A stretch of DNA of 64,000 nt from Allorhizobium paknamense (GCF_030815125.1 NZ_JAUSWH010000017.1:1-64000); one strand, 5' to 3'. Positions 1 through 10,038 are shown, numbered from the stretch's first letter. Notes: a model not told the origin generated them from the letters alone. A program made the numbers and translations.

Positions 1-1
1 C

Positions 2-1039
2 ATGCCTGTTGTTACCGTTGGTCTCGACCTTGCAAAAACAATCTTTCAAGCGCACGGCGTTGATGAGGCCGGTCAAACCGTTCTGCGCCGTCGCCTTGGA
101 CGAAGTGAGTTGCTTGCATATTTCGCCAAGCTGCCTCCTTGCCTGATCGCGATGGAAGCATGCTCCAGCGCCCATCACTGGGCTCGTGAGCTGGTTATTC
201 TTGGACATGATGTTCGGCTCATTCCGCCGCAATACGTCAAACCCTATGTCAAACGGAATAAGACCGACGCGGCAGACGCAGAGGCGATATGTGAGGCGGC
301 GGGTCGGCCAAGCATGCGCTTTGTTCCAATCAAGACCCGAGATCAGCAGGCAGTGCTCGTTTTGCATCGGTCTCGTTCATTGCTGGTTCGGCAGCGAACA
401 GCATCGATCAACGCTGTGCGGGGATTGGTTGGTGAGTTTGGGCTGATCACATCAAAAGGCCGCTACCGCATGTCAGAGTTGCGGCAGCGCATGAACGCAA
501 TGACGCCAGACCACCTACCAGCGATCGCCTGCCAAGCTATCAATACCCTGTTTGATCATATCGATGTACTTGAAGAACAAATTGCTGCTGTCGAACGACA
601 GATTGTCGAGTGGCATAAGAGCAACGAAGACAGCCTTCGACTGGCGACTGCGCCAGGTGTTGGCCCAATCACGGCGAGCGCTATCGTTGCCGCTGTGGGA
701 GATGGTCGTCAGTTCCAGTCGGCGCGGCATTTTGCGGCCTGGCTTGGATTGACCCCAAGGATGCATGCAAGCGGGAAAAAAGAGCGGATCGGAAGGATCA
801 GTAAAGGAGGCGACCGATATCTGCGGGCGCTTCTAATCCATGGCGCAAGAGCGATTGTCGGAACGCTGTTCCGCAATAACGTGACGCCTCGTCCGTGGCT
901 GGTTGCACTGGCGGCACGCCGACCGACCAACGTCACCGCTGTCGCCGTCGCGCACAAAACGGCACGCGCCTTGTGGGCAATGCTGACGCGTGAAGAAAAG
1001 TACCGCAAACCAATTGCGGCGGCACCGTCTGCAGCATAA
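2..1039 (+). CDS. IS110-family (IS1111-type) transposase
   Basis: DEDD transposase of 345 residues, a normal full length. The N-terminal RuvC-like half has GLDLAK (Asp9), MEAC (Glu52) and KTDAADAEA (Asp89/Asp92). The C-terminal Tnp_20 half has the APGVGPITA helix-hairpin and SKGGDRYLR, whose Ser near residue 267 is the second catalytic centre of the family. The ATG lies at the second base of the window, so a slightly earlier start cannot be excluded, but the protein begins as relatives do. IS110/IS1111 elements have no long terminal repeats, so the ends cannot be placed. The reading frame is intact, so the element may be active. Confidence 0.9.
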   Translation: MPVVTVGLDLAKTIFQAHGVDEAGQTVLRRRLGRSELLAYFAKLPPCLIAMEACSSAHHWARELVILGHDVRLIPPQYVKPYVKRNKTDAADAEAICEAAGRPSMRFVPIKTRDQQAVLVLHRSRSLLVRQRTASINAVRGLVGEFGLITSKGRYRMSELRQRMNAMTPDHLPAIACQAINTLFDHIDVLEEQIAAVERQIVEWHKSNEDSLRLATAPGVGPITASAIVAAVGDGRQFQSARHFAAWLGLTPRMHASGKKERIGRISKGGDRYLRALLIHGARAIVGTLFRNNVTPRPWLVALAARRPTNVTAVAVAHKTARALWAMLTREEKYRKPIAAAPSAA

Positions 1040-1420
1040 CAGCTTCAGCACTGTTCCTATGATCAGTGCTGGCTTGCGAGGGTAAGCGAATGTGATGGCA
1101 AACCGGTATGATCCGGGTTCGGCAAAGGCCCATGAAACGATGCGAGCCATATGAGCTCGTCCATTTGTCTGGCCGCCGATCCGCGAATACCATCAAGGCC
1201 AGCGGCCGAGCGGCTCGCATAAACAGGCCGGATACACGACCGCAAGCACCGTCTCTGCCGTGACGTTCAAATTACTCCTTGCAAACCGGGAGCGGTCCAT
1301 ACACATCGTTCTGTTCGAGCAAGAGCCAACGGCCATCCAAATAGCCGGATCGATGACATGCCCTGGGCCTATGCCGAGAAGCCCATCGCAAAGGCCGTGG
1401 TCTGAGAACACCGCTTACTA
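1040..1420. other. Non-coding stretch after the IS1111-type transposase
   Basis: I see no convincing gene in these 381 bases. In the IS1111 group the long non-coding end lies downstream of the transposase gene and can encode the guide (bridge) RNA, so part of this stretch may be that end. This is inference from position only; I could not delimit an RNA or an element end. Confidence 0.3.
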
Positions 1421-1644
1421 CGTTCCATGTCCCGAAAGGGATGCTCGCAAGACAACGCCGCATGCGAAGGCTTCTTTGGCCGGTTGAAAACGGAACTCTT
1501 CTATCCATGAGACTGGAAGACGATCACGATCGAGCAGTTCTTGGCAGAGGTGGACGCCTACATCCGCTGGTACATGAGAAGCGGATCAAGATATCGCTGG
1601 GATCGCTCAGCCCGGTCGAGTATCGTTAGAGCCTTGGCCTGAAC
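1421..1644 (+). pseudogene. IS3-family orfB transposase, C-terminal remnant
   Basis: Conceptual translation gives RSMSRKGCSQDNAACEGFFG followed by RLKTELFYP, the C-terminal block of IS3-family integrase-type transposases including the last catalytic Glu (in ACEGFFGRLK). A TGA at 1508-1510 interrupts it, a frameshift near 1575 moves the rest (KRIKISLGSLSPVEYR) to another frame, and a further stop at 1627-1629 precedes the terminal SLGL. Everything N-terminal of the block is missing. It is a dead fragment lying just after the IS1111-type element. Confidence 0.8.
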
Positions 1645-1709
1645 TTATCAATCAGTCCAACTTTTTATCCGCATCCCCACCGGTTCAGTTCTGCGCGGAA
1701 ACCAACATG

Positions 1710-2690
1710 TTATCGAACGATCTGCCGGGAGCGCGTTTTCGAAGGGGTTTCTCCGTACTTAATCCTGTAACGCCTCGTAAAGTCAGCGATGCTATAGAAG
1801 CCCCACTGGTGTGCGACTTGCGAAACATAGACTTTCGAGTTTTCCTTCATGAGCTGTTGGTGGACGCGCTCAAGTCGTAGATCTATAATGTATTGGATCG
1901 GTGTTCGATTAAGGCTCCTTCGAAAAGCCAATTGCAGACTACGAACACTAACGCCTGCCACGGCGGCAAGTTCTGAAACGGTCAACGGGCGAGCCAGGTT
2001 TTCTTCAATATATTCGATAACTATTCTGAGGGCTCGGCTGGGCGCCCCGGCAATTTTGAACTCATCCCCCGACCGACTTGGCCAGCTAGACAATAATTGG
2101 AAAACGATCATTTCTTCGATCACGGGATAGTATATATCATCAGCTACCGTTAGCGATGCCATTCGTGAATGCAGGCAAACAACCGCCTGCCGTAGCGCCT
2201 GCATGCTCGGGTGAGAGACCTTGACGAGCGGGTCGAAAAAGTCTCCCTCTTTCGCATCGGTCCCCCAAAGAGATTGTCTGGAGGCGAAAAGCGTCTCGCT
2301 GCCAATTGTGCAGCTAATCATATCTACACCTGGCAGCGTGCGCATGCCCTGCATTCCTTCAAACGGGAGTAAGAGTGCATGCCCTGGGAACAGCACGTAC
2401 TCCCGATCAAAATGTTTCCGCGTCGCTGAGCCAGCTATTGGAAAGCGGAGCGTGAAAACATCCTCGAAGGTTTTCGGCTCGGTTTCAAAGCCGCTCTGTG
2501 ATGTTGTTCGCCAAATGGACAACGCGCCTCGCTTCGTGCCCACGATTTTGACGTCGAACGCGCTTCCACCAATCGGCTTAAACTCCGTGGGCAAAAAGCC
2601 TAGGGAATTCAGTTCCTCAAGCCGTTTTATGCTTTCGATATTCAAGCAAAAGCTGTTTCTCACAGCCTCCTGTTGGAGTGCGTCCATCAC
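1710..2690 (-). CDS. AraC-family transcriptional regulator
   Basis: 326-residue protein with a cupin-like N-terminal sensor region (AraC-binding-like) and a C-terminal double helix-turn-helix from about residue 215. The AraC signature is visible: LTVSELAAVAGVSVRSLQLA for the first helix pair and VAHQWGFYSIADFTRRYRIK for the second. It is transcribed away from the chemoreceptor gene that starts 240 bases off, so it may control that gene or itself through the shared intergenic region. The ligand cannot be told from the sequence. The frame is complete. Confidence 0.88.
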   Translation of the reverse strand: MMDALQQEAVRNSFCLNIESIKRLEELNSLGFLPTEFKPIGGSAFDVKIVGTKRGALSIWRTTSQSGFETEPKTFEDVFTLRFPIAGSATRKHFDREYVLFPGHALLLPFEGMQGMRTLPGVDMISCTIGSETLFASRQSLWGTDAKEGDFFDPLVKVSHPSMQALRQAVVCLHSRMASLTVADDIYYPVIEEMIVFQLLSSWPSRSGDEFKIAGAPSRALRIVIEYIEENLARPLTVSELAAVAGVSVRSLQLAFRRSLNRTPIQYIIDLRLERVHQQLMKENSKVYVSQVAHQWGFYSIADFTRRYRIKYGETPSKTRSRQIVR

Positions 2691-2930
2691 TGCGCTCTCC
2701 GTCCGTTGCTTTCACCGCATCCAAAACTACACACGAGGGATTTCAGATCTGATGCAGCACGGGAGTCCAGCTGGAAAAAATATAAAATAAGCGAAAATAT
2801 TATATTGATCGCGAAGAATGCAACTAAAGATTTAAAACATAAGCAAATCATTTACTTTGTTCCTCCCTATCTTCTCGGCATCCGTTTTATGCAAAAACCA
2901 CGCCAATGGGCTGCGAAGAGAGGAAGGGTC

Positions 2931-4628
2931 ATGCTAGATTTTGCTGCATTCGATGCGAAAGCCATCCTGAGTGCGTTAGACAAGTCGCAGGCGATTATCG
3001 AGTTCAAGCTCGACGGAACGATCATCACAGCAAACGATAATTTCTGTCGAGCGCTGGGCTATCAGTTGCCCGAGATTGTCGACAAGCACCACCGCATATT
3101 CGTTGATCCCGCAGAATCCAGCACAACGCAGTACAAGGAATTTTGGGCGGGGCTCGCGAGCGGTAAATTTGAACGGCGCCAATTCAAGCGGATCACCAAA
3201 GACGGTCGCGAAATCTGGATCGAGGCGTCCTACAATCCAGTACTCAAGAAGGGGAAGCCTTACAAGGTTGTCAAACTTGCGACGGACATAACGGCCAGCA
3301 AACTTCAGGCACTGGAAGACGTGGGGAAGATTGCAGCCATTTCTTGCGCTCAGGCCGTTATCGAATTTACGCCTAGCGGAGAAATTCTGGGTGCCAACCA
3401 GAATTTCCTCAAAGCGCTTGGTTATGAACTGGCCGAGATCAAGGGCAAGCATCACTCGATGTTCTGCGACAAGGCGTTTGTGGGCAGTGCCGATTATGGT
3501 GCCTTCTGGTCCAGACTTGCTGGTGGCCAGCTTGTTGACGGTGAATTCACGCGCATCACTAAGAGTGGTGCTCCCGTTTACATTCAAGCTTCCTACAACC
3601 CCATCTTCGATTCGAATGGCAAGGTGTTCAAGGTCGTCAAGTTAGCGACCGATGTTACCGAGCGCGTCAACAATGTACATCGGCTCGGTCAGGGGTTGGA
3701 GGCAATTGCTGCCGGAGACCTGACGCACACCATTAAGGACCCCTTCCTGCCGTCGCTGGAAAGCCTCCGCGTCGACTTCAACCAGGCCGTCGCCAAGCTT
3801 GAGAGGACTATGCTGACCATCAACGAGAATGCGCGCTCGATTGCAGCGGCATCGCAGGAAATCCAGTCTGCTTCGAATGACCTATCGAAGCGAACGGAAC
3901 AGCAGGCGGCCTCGGTTGAAGAAACAGCTGCCGCTCTTGAGGAAATCACCACCACCGTCACCGACTCCAGTAACCGGGCGCAGGATGCCGGCAAGCTTGT
4001 TCGGCGCACTAAGGAAAGCGCCGAGCAGTCGGGCGATGTCGTAAGTCAGGCCGTAGACGCGATGGGCAAAATCGAGAAGTCGGCCGGAGAGATTGCGAGC
4101 ATCATCAGCGTAATTGATGAAATCGCTTTCCAGACAAATCTCCTGGCGCTCAATGCGGGCGTCGAGGCGGCACGTGCTGGTGAAGCCGGCAAGGGCTTTG
4201 CAGTTGTCGCCCAAGAGGTCCGCGAACTTGCGCAGCGTTCTGCCAAGGCTGCGAAGGAAATCAATCATCTGATCAACGCCTCGAACGAGCACGTTAAACA
4301 CGGTGTGGGCCTAGTGGGCGATACCGGTAAGGCTCTGGAGGACATTGCAACTCAGGTTGTTCAGGTTGATTCCAATGTTGTTGCCATCGTGGATGCCTTT
4401 CGCGAACAAGCGACCGGTCTCAGAGAGATCAACGTGGCGGTCAACATAATGGACCAGGGCACCCAGCAAAACGCGGCCATGGTTGAACAGACGAGCGCCG
4501 CTGCTCACAGCCTGGCGAGAGAGGCTGAAAAACTGTTTGAACTCATCAAGCAGTTCAGGATTGGAGAACGCTCCGGACAAACTTCAAGGCCCGCCGAAAG
4601 CGGTGGGCGTCCGCTGAAAGCAGTTTAG
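2931..4628 (+). CDS. Soluble PAS-PAS methyl-accepting chemotaxis protein
   Basis: 565-residue cytoplasmic chemoreceptor. Two tandem PAS domains (about residues 15-125 and 135-245) are clear duplicates of each other, each ending in KVVKLATD. A short HAMP-like linker and a long coiled-coil signalling domain follow, with the highly conserved hairpin tip DEIAFQTNLLALNAGVEAAR that binds CheA/CheW. No transmembrane segment is seen, so it should sense an internal signal (redox, oxygen or a small ligand). I chose the ATG at 2931 because GAGGAAGGG lies just upstream; the open frame extends back to 2673 inside the araC-side region but without a good ribosome site. The C-terminus lacks a CheR-docking pentapeptide. 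Confidence 0.92.
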   Translation: MLDFAAFDAKAILSALDKSQAIIEFKLDGTIITANDNFCRALGYQLPEIVDKHHRIFVDPAESSTTQYKEFWAGLASGKFERRQFKRITKDGREIWIEASYNPVLKKGKPYKVVKLATDITASKLQALEDVGKIAAISCAQAVIEFTPSGEILGANQNFLKALGYELAEIKGKHHSMFCDKAFVGSADYGAFWSRLAGGQLVDGEFTRITKSGAPVYIQASYNPIFDSNGKVFKVVKLATDVTERVNNVHRLGQGLEAIAAGDLTHTIKDPFLPSLESLRVDFNQAVAKLERTMLTINENARSIAAASQEIQSASNDLSKRTEQQAASVEETAAALEEITTTVTDSSNRAQDAGKLVRRTKESAEQSGDVVSQAVDAMGKIEKSAGEIASIISVIDEIAFQTNLLALNAGVEAARAGEAGKGFAVVAQEVRELAQRSAKAAKEINHLINASNEHVKHGVGLVGDTGKALEDIATQVVQVDSNVVAIVDAFREQATGLREINVAVNIMDQGTQQNAAMVEQTSAAAHSLAREAEKLFELIKQFRIGERSGQTSRPAESGGRPLKAV

Positions 4629-4739
4629 GGCGTCGCGGAATGGCAGCTATGCGAGGTGGCGTTAATGCATGGATAAGATTCCAACGTGTTGGATTTAAGC
4701 GGCTTGGATCGAGAATAGGTTTGTTGATCCCGGATGCCC

Positions 4740-4876
4740 ACAAACTTAACGCCGCCCGCCGTTATCACCTCAGCAAGATGAAGTTCTTAGTGACGAACTG
4801 GGCCGAGTATGAGGCAGGCCTTCGCTGCGGTGGCAGTTTGACCCTTTGAATAACACCAGAAGCGCTGGTGGGCTGA
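4740..4876 (+). pseudogene. IS5-family transposase, N-terminal remnant
   Basis: About 45 codons translate as the N-terminus of IS5-family transposases: a short lead-in, then MKFLVTNWAEYEAGLRCGGS and LTL. A TGA replaces the Trp usually found in LTLW, after which ITPEALVG continues in frame to a second stop. The rest of the transposase is absent. It is a decayed insertion-sequence scar between two chemoreceptor genes. Confidence 0.72.
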
Positions 4877-5161
4877 AGCCTTACTCATTTGCCATAGACA
4901 CTGAGTCACCAATTTATGCAATGAGGTAGTGATGCGAGCGCAGCCGCACGGTTAGTCTTTCCGCTACAGTGAATTACTCTGGAAATACATGTGAGGAAAT
5001 TAATAATTCGAGCAACAATAAAATAAAAATTCGAATTATATTACATATATCGAAAAAACGAATGTTGCTTTAACATTATATCAATTATTCAAGAAAATTC
5101 TTTTTGTCGTCTGGGGCAGCATGAATCGTAATATCCAAGCTTAACATCGTTGGAGCGTGTC
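4877..5161 (+). promoter_or_regulatory. AT-rich region upstream of a chemoreceptor gene
   Basis: The stretch from about 4985 to 5095 is much richer in A and T than its surroundings, with runs such as AATAAAATAAAAATTCG. It holds no gene and ends at the GGAG ribosome site (5152-5155) of the chemoreceptor starting at 5162. It probably carries that gene's promoter, but I could not pick reliable -35/-10 boxes. Confidence 0.4.
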
Positions 5162-7123
5162 ATGAAACATATCCCGATCGTCGGCAAGTTCCTTGTCGTC
5201 ATAGTATTGTTCTGCCTGTTTGCGTTCGGTGTTGCCATCTTTGCAAGTAGCCGGATCCTCTCGGTGGACACGGCGTACAACGGATTGCTTGACAACGAGG
5301 GCAAGGCGGCTCTGTCTCTCGCCCGCGCCAACCGCGCGATGCAGACCATCCGGGCCAGTATTGGCGATATCCTGATGGCGCGCACCGCAGAGAGTATCGA
5401 CGCCGCCAACAGGGGGCTGGAGTCGAGCATTAGGGATTTCGTCGATTTTATCGACTCGGCCGCCAAGGCACTGCCGGCGTCACATGATATTCCAGCCTTG
5501 AAAGCGGAGGTCTTGAAGGTCGTGGACGGTGCCTGTGCCAATGCCTTGATGGCGGGTCGTGCCGTGACCGAAGATGCAGCGCTTCTCGCAAGCCAGGCGC
5601 TCTTTTTGCAGGATTGTCAGCCGGAATTCGTCAAACTGGCGCCCTTATTCGTTAACGTCACCAAAAAGGTGACGCAACTGGCTGACGACAGCAGCACGGA
5701 ATTAACTGAAATGGCCCATGCAACTGCCTTCGACACGGTGATCGACGTTCTCGCTGGAATAGCCGTCGTGCTGGTCGGTGGCTTCCTGGCGATCCGCAGC
5801 TGGCTGGTCCGTCCGATCCGCGGGCTGTCGGATACGATGAGCATGCTGGCCGGTGGCGATCTTGAGGTGACAGTTGAGGGAACCGAGCGGCGTGACGAGT
5901 TGGGCCTGATGGCACGCTCTGTCCAGGTCTTCAAGGATGCCGGCCTCAAGGCGCGGGAACTGGCTGGCGAGGCGGAAGCCGCCCGCAATCAAACCGAGGC
6001 TGAACGCCTGCGCGCCGCAGAGGCGGAACGCAAGCGCGCTACCGAGATGGCGCAGGCAACCTCCAGCCTTGCAGAAGGCCTGCAGCGACTGTCTAATGGT
6101 GATCTTGGCTACCAGCTGTCGACACCGTTTGCCGCCGACTTTGAAAGCCTGCGCGCTGACTTCAACACTGCAGTCGCCAAGCTCTGCGGCACGCTGGCAT
6201 CGGTTGCTCAGGCGACGGGTGCCATCGATGGCGGCTCGCGCGAATTGAGCCAGAGTGCTTCCGACCTGTCGAAGCGCACCGAGCAGCAGGCAGCCTCGCT
6301 AGAGGAAACTGCTGCCGCCCTCGACCAAATCACGACTAATGTGCAGAACTCGTCCAAGCGCACCGAAGAAGCCCGCAACATGGCGGCTCAGGCCACCGCT
6401 TCGGCCAAGAAGTCCGGCGAAGTCGTCGCCAATGCGGTCAATGCGATGCAGCGGATCGAAAGCTCGTCGAGCCAGATTTCCAACATCATCGGCGTCATCG
6501 ACGAGATCGCGTTCCAGACCAACCTCCTTGCGCTGAATGCAGGCGTTGAAGCGGCACGCGCAGGGGAAGCCGGCAAGGGGTTTGCGGTTGTCGCTCAGGA
6601 AGTCCGCGAACTTGCCCAGCGCTCCGCCCTGGCAGCCAAGGAGATCAAGGAACTGATCAGCAAGTCGGCCCAGGAAGTCGAAAGCGGCGTCAAACTGGTG
6701 ACGGCGACCGGCGAGGCGCTGAAGGCGATTGGTGACCACGTCATCGCGATCAACGGTCAGCTCGATGCGATTGCCACCTCGTCACGCGAACAGTCGGTCG
6801 GCCTCTCGGAGGTGAATACGGCGGTGAACCAAATGGACCAGACGACGCAACAGAATGCGGCTATGGTCGAAGAAGCGACGGCAGCATCGGCCTCGCTTGC
6901 TTCGGAAGCCGAGCGCCTGCGCCAGCTGGTCTCGCAGTTCCAGCTCGGCCAGACTGGTCACTCCGGTCATCAGGGTCCCGCGACAACCCGTCCGGCCCCG
7001 GCCTCGGCGTTACAGCATCGCCCGGTCCCATCCCCGGCACGGCGCATGGTGCAGACGGTCGCTGGTGCGATCGGCATCGGCGCGAGTACGGCGGCTACTA
7101 GGGACACTTGGGAAGAGTTCTGA
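5162..7123 (+). CDS. Transmembrane methyl-accepting chemotaxis protein
   Basis: 653 residues: TM1 (about 7-28), a periplasmic helical sensor of ~160 residues, TM2 (about 191-212), a HAMP domain, then the coiled-coil signalling domain with the conserved tip DEIAFQTNLLALNAGVEAAR. A Pro/Ala/Ser-rich linker leads to a C-terminal TWEEF, which fits the WxxF-type pentapeptide that tethers CheR/CheB in enteric receptors. I chose the ATG at 5162 because GGAG at 5152-5155 is well placed; a TTG at 5150 overlaps that site. The sensor region gives no clue to the ligand. Confidence 0.93.
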   Translation: MKHIPIVGKFLVVIVLFCLFAFGVAIFASSRILSVDTAYNGLLDNEGKAALSLARANRAMQTIRASIGDILMARTAESIDAANRGLESSIRDFVDFIDSAAKALPASHDIPALKAEVLKVVDGACANALMAGRAVTEDAALLASQALFLQDCQPEFVKLAPLFVNVTKKVTQLADDSSTELTEMAHATAFDTVIDVLAGIAVVLVGGFLAIRSWLVRPIRGLSDTMSMLAGGDLEVTVEGTERRDELGLMARSVQVFKDAGLKARELAGEAEAARNQTEAERLRAAEAERKRATEMAQATSSLAEGLQRLSNGDLGYQLSTPFAADFESLRADFNTAVAKLCGTLASVAQATGAIDGGSRELSQSASDLSKRTEQQAASLEETAAALDQITTNVQNSSKRTEEARNMAAQATASAKKSGEVVANAVNAMQRIESSSSQISNIIGVIDEIAFQTNLLALNAGVEAARAGEAGKGFAVVAQEVRELAQRSALAAKEIKELISKSAQEVESGVKLVTATGEALKAIGDHVIAINGQLDAIATSSREQSVGLSEVNTAVNQMDQTTQQNAAMVEEATAASASLASEAERLRQLVSQFQLGQTGHSGHQGPATTRPAPASALQHRPVPSPARRMVQTVAGAIGIGASTAATRDTWEEF

Positions 7124-7214
7124 GCGACCGCCAGCAGGCGAGCCACAACACCGGTTGCAATGTTTCTGCTGTCCGTACAGCCCTTGTTTGAATTGTGACC
7201 AACACAGAGAACAA

Positions 7215-7451
7215 ATGGACCAGTATATGTGTAAAGTCATTTATCTTAAAGGACGTCCAGCGGGCGTGACCGACATTCCACTGGAACCGACCCTCGAAGC
7301 TTTCAGAGAAGTTGTCGACTGCCTCGAATATGTCAGAAGCCATTTCGTGGAGATATTCTCTCAACTTGAGGAGCTAAAGAGTGCCCTGGCGCTTCTGCAA
7401 CCATCAACGCCCGAGTCAACTCGCCCAATGATTGAGAGCGGATTTGAGTGA
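7215..7451 (+). CDS. Small hypothetical protein between chemoreceptor and GGDEF-EAL genes
   Basis: 78 codons starting MDQYMCKVIYLKG, with AGAGA about five bases before the ATG. The middle (PLEPTLEAFREVVDCLEYVR) and the rest are predicted helical, with a leucine-rich C-terminal half that could form a coiled coil. No family is recognised. It sits 91 bases after the chemoreceptor and just before the GGDEF-EAL gene, so it may be co-transcribed with them. The composition looks coding, but the small size leaves doubt. A second ATG at 7227 is possible. Confidence 0.5.
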   Translation: MDQYMCKVIYLKGRPAGVTDIPLEPTLEAFREVVDCLEYVRSHFVEIFSQLEELKSALALLQPSTPESTRPMIESGFE

Positions 7452-7554
7452 AGAGTTTTGCGGGAGCTGTTGTATGGCGATGTCAGATGAGGATCCGTTT
7501 TGGTCCGAGCGATGTACAGAAGCGGGCCACAATGGCCAGAAAGGTATCATCAAC

Positions 7555-9501
7555 ATGAAATTCGAGCAACAGATCCGCGCTGCGCAGGCCGATTCTGTGC
7601 TGGCCGTCCTAACGCTATCGTTCCTGGCCAACAGTTTCATCGCTCTCACTACGGCCGCCGTCCTGTGGCTGAAAGAGCCCGCGATCTACCAAGCCATCTG
7701 GCTCGCTGGCATTTTGACGCTGAATACGTTGCGGCACATTTTAGCCGCCCGTCTCAGACGAAGAGATATCGTTCGCAGCGATCCCCATGCGGTTCTCAAC
7801 CATCTCACGATAGGTGCCTTTGCCAGCGGTTGTCTCTGGGCATTCGCTCCTTTTCTTGGTCTCGGGCTCAGCTCCGACGGCGCTGAGGGCTATGTGATCT
7901 TCATCATCGCTGGAATTTCGGCGGGTGCGATCATACAGACCACGGCCTATTCACGCATCGCCATCGCATTCGGTGCCCCGGCCATGCTGGCCACCGTCGC
8001 CTCCCTGCTGCTCGAGCCAAGCACTGTCAACTTGGTAATCGCTGCGGACGTCTTACTGCTGATGGTGATGATGTTCCGCAGCAGCCGCATGAGTGAGCTG
8101 AATTTCATCAGCAGCCAGGCAGATAGGTTGAAAGCCATAAATCTAGCCGCGTCTCTGTCGCGTTCCAATCTCGAGCTGGAGATACTCGCGAGCAGAGATC
8201 CGCTGACCGGCCTTGGCAATCGCGCGGCTTTCAACCTGCGCCTTCAGCAAATGCTAGGGCAAACTGAAGGCGCTGTGCCGGCGGCCTTGCTTATCATCGA
8301 TCTCGACCGGTTCAAGTTGATCAACGATACCATGGGACACACCGCCGGCGATATCGTCCTGACCGAGTTTGCCCGCCGACTATTTGCAATTGCGGCGCCT
8401 GAGCATCTCGTCGCCCGCCTCGGCGGCGACGAATTTGCTGTGGTGATCGAAGGTGAGGACGCAGCCGCAAGAGCCTTGGCCCTTGGCGGGGAAATCCTAG
8501 ACCTCACGTCCCGCCCGGTGATGATAGGCGATCGCCAGGTCACCGTCGGTTCGAGCGTAGGTCTCGCCCATGTACCCGAACATGCCACCACGGCCGAAGC
8601 GATCTTCGCCTGTGCCGATATCGCCCTTTATGCCGCCAAGGAACACGGTCGCCGCCGCCTCCGCGTCTTTAGCCCGGATATGAAGCAGCGCCTGGATCGC
8701 CAGAAGCAGATCGAACTCGGCCTTGAGCAGGCCCTCGCGGCCGGTGAAGTCGAGGTCTTTTTCCAGCCGCAGGTAGAGCTGTCGGGCGAAACGATCACCG
8801 GTTTCGAGGCGCTGGTGCGCTGGGACCATCCGGCACTCGGCCCAATAAACCCGCCGGAAATTGTCCAGGCGGCCCATGCGCTGCATATCTCGGAACAGTT
8901 AACCCGCCATGTCGCCTCCGAAGCCGCCGCACTTATCCTGCGTCTGCCCGCCCTCGGCCTCGCCGGTAGCAGCATCGCCATCAACGTCTCGCCGCGCGAA
9001 TTCTCGATGTACTCGCTGTCGAATACGCTCGGCGAAGTGGCCCGTGCCGCCGGCATCTCGCCATCGCAGATGGAGATCGAGATCACTGAGGAAGCTACTC
9101 TCGACACCGCCGCCGCTGGCAGCGAGCTTGGACTACTGGAAAAGGCTGGCTTTCGCCTCGCCGTCGACGATTTCGGCATGGGCCATTCGTCGCTCGCCCA
9201 TCTAGTCGGCCTCAAAGTCGACCGCCTGAAAATTGATCGCAGCTTCGTGAACGGTATCGCGACTAGCCGACAGAACCAGGCGATGGTCTCAGCACTGGTC
9301 GGGATGGGTCACGCCCTGTCAATCGACATCGTAGTTGAGGGCGTCGAAACGCCTGAAGACGCCGAGGTGCTCCGCATGCTCGGCTGCCGCTTTGCACAGG
9401 GCTATCTATTTGGCATCCCGATGTCAGCAAAGGCCCTGCCTAACTGGCTGGCCGCCCGGTTCGCTCCGCCGACCCTTGAGACGCTTGCCGACTCCAGGTG
9501 A
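7555..9501 (+). CDS. Membrane GGDEF-EAL cyclic-di-GMP enzyme
   Basis: About 648 residues. The N-terminal ~190 residues carry several hydrophobic helices (an integral-membrane sensor). A GGDEF domain follows with intact RLGGDEFAVV, then an EAL domain with FEALVRW, EITEE, DDFGMGHSSL, KIDRSF and EGVE, all expected metal and catalytic residues. Both cyclase and phosphodiesterase activities are therefore possible; which one dominates cannot be read from the sequence. The start is uncertain: the ATG at 7555 has AGAAAGG upstream, and ATGs at 7474/7480 in the same frame follow GGGAG. It should feed the same c-di-GMP pool that the PilZ protein at 10.0 kb reads. Confidence 0.92.
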   Translation: MKFEQQIRAAQADSVLAVLTLSFLANSFIALTTAAVLWLKEPAIYQAIWLAGILTLNTLRHILAARLRRRDIVRSDPHAVLNHLTIGAFASGCLWAFAPFLGLGLSSDGAEGYVIFIIAGISAGAIIQTTAYSRIAIAFGAPAMLATVASLLLEPSTVNLVIAADVLLLMVMMFRSSRMSELNFISSQADRLKAINLAASLSRSNLELEILASRDPLTGLGNRAAFNLRLQQMLGQTEGAVPAALLIIDLDRFKLINDTMGHTAGDIVLTEFARRLFAIAAPEHLVARLGGDEFAVVIEGEDAAARALALGGEILDLTSRPVMIGDRQVTVGSSVGLAHVPEHATTAEAIFACADIALYAAKEHGRRRLRVFSPDMKQRLDRQKQIELGLEQALAAGEVEVFFQPQVELSGETITGFEALVRWDHPALGPINPPEIVQAAHALHISEQLTRHVASEAAALILRLPALGLAGSSIAINVSPREFSMYSLSNTLGEVARAAGISPSQMEIEITEEATLDTAAAGSELGLLEKAGFRLAVDDFGMGHSSLAHLVGLKVDRLKIDRSFVNGIATSRQNQAMVSALVGMGHALSIDIVVEGVETPEDAEVLRMLGCRFAQGYLFGIPMSAKALPNWLAARFAPPTLETLADSR

Positions 9502-9637
9502 AGCCTCAAGAAATGTCCGCCCCTCCGCACTCGTGAAGGTTTAAACAAGCTCGTACATGCGTGTGTTCTGAGGGATATCTGGGTAGCGTGTTGCATGATC
9601 AGCGGCTTGACGACATCGGCCCTACGCAGTTCGCATT

Positions 9638-9880
9638 TCACGCGATGCGCTCGAAGACCGGACGAGCGAGTTGGGTCATTCGGTTGAGAGCACGAACTCC
9701 GAAGTGGGCCTCAGTCTTCTAATTGTCGAGATGACGCGCTTGCAGTTTGGGGCAGACGACGGTCTTCCATCGGCCTATCTGGGTTTCGCTCCGGCTGCGC
9801 TGATTGTACCTCGTCGACTTCTGCCAAGCCAGCCGGCCCCGCTTTGCGATCTCGGCAATATGTTGATCGCGAACCGTTGG
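9638..9880 (-). pseudogene. IS5-family transposase, C-terminal remnant
   Basis: The minus strand translates as the end of an IS5-family transposase: RDQHIAEIAKRGRLAWQKS, then TRYNQRSRSETQIGRWKTV, then a TAG in place of a Gln codon, then KTEAHFGVRALNRMTQLARP and VFERIA before a normal stop at 9638-9640. The N-terminal part is missing. It lies in the 540-base gap between the GGDEF-EAL and PilZ genes and is one of several insertion-sequence scars in the first 13 kb. Confidence 0.75.
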
Positions 9881-10038
9881 ATGCAAACAGAAGTCTACAG
9901 CAGGGCGCATGAATCCGAATCGACGCGACCTGCTGTAGGATGAACTTTCTCACCATGATCAAGCTGGCGTGTATTCGTCTCACTCTCCGCCATAATGAGT
10001 CCACGGCCCAGGTGTAAACTCACGTCTCTGATGTCGCT

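Noticed and set aside
2673..2930. Longer chemoreceptor start at 2673
   Set aside because: The first 86 codons have poor composition and no ribosome site; GAGGAAGGG directly precedes ATG 2931.
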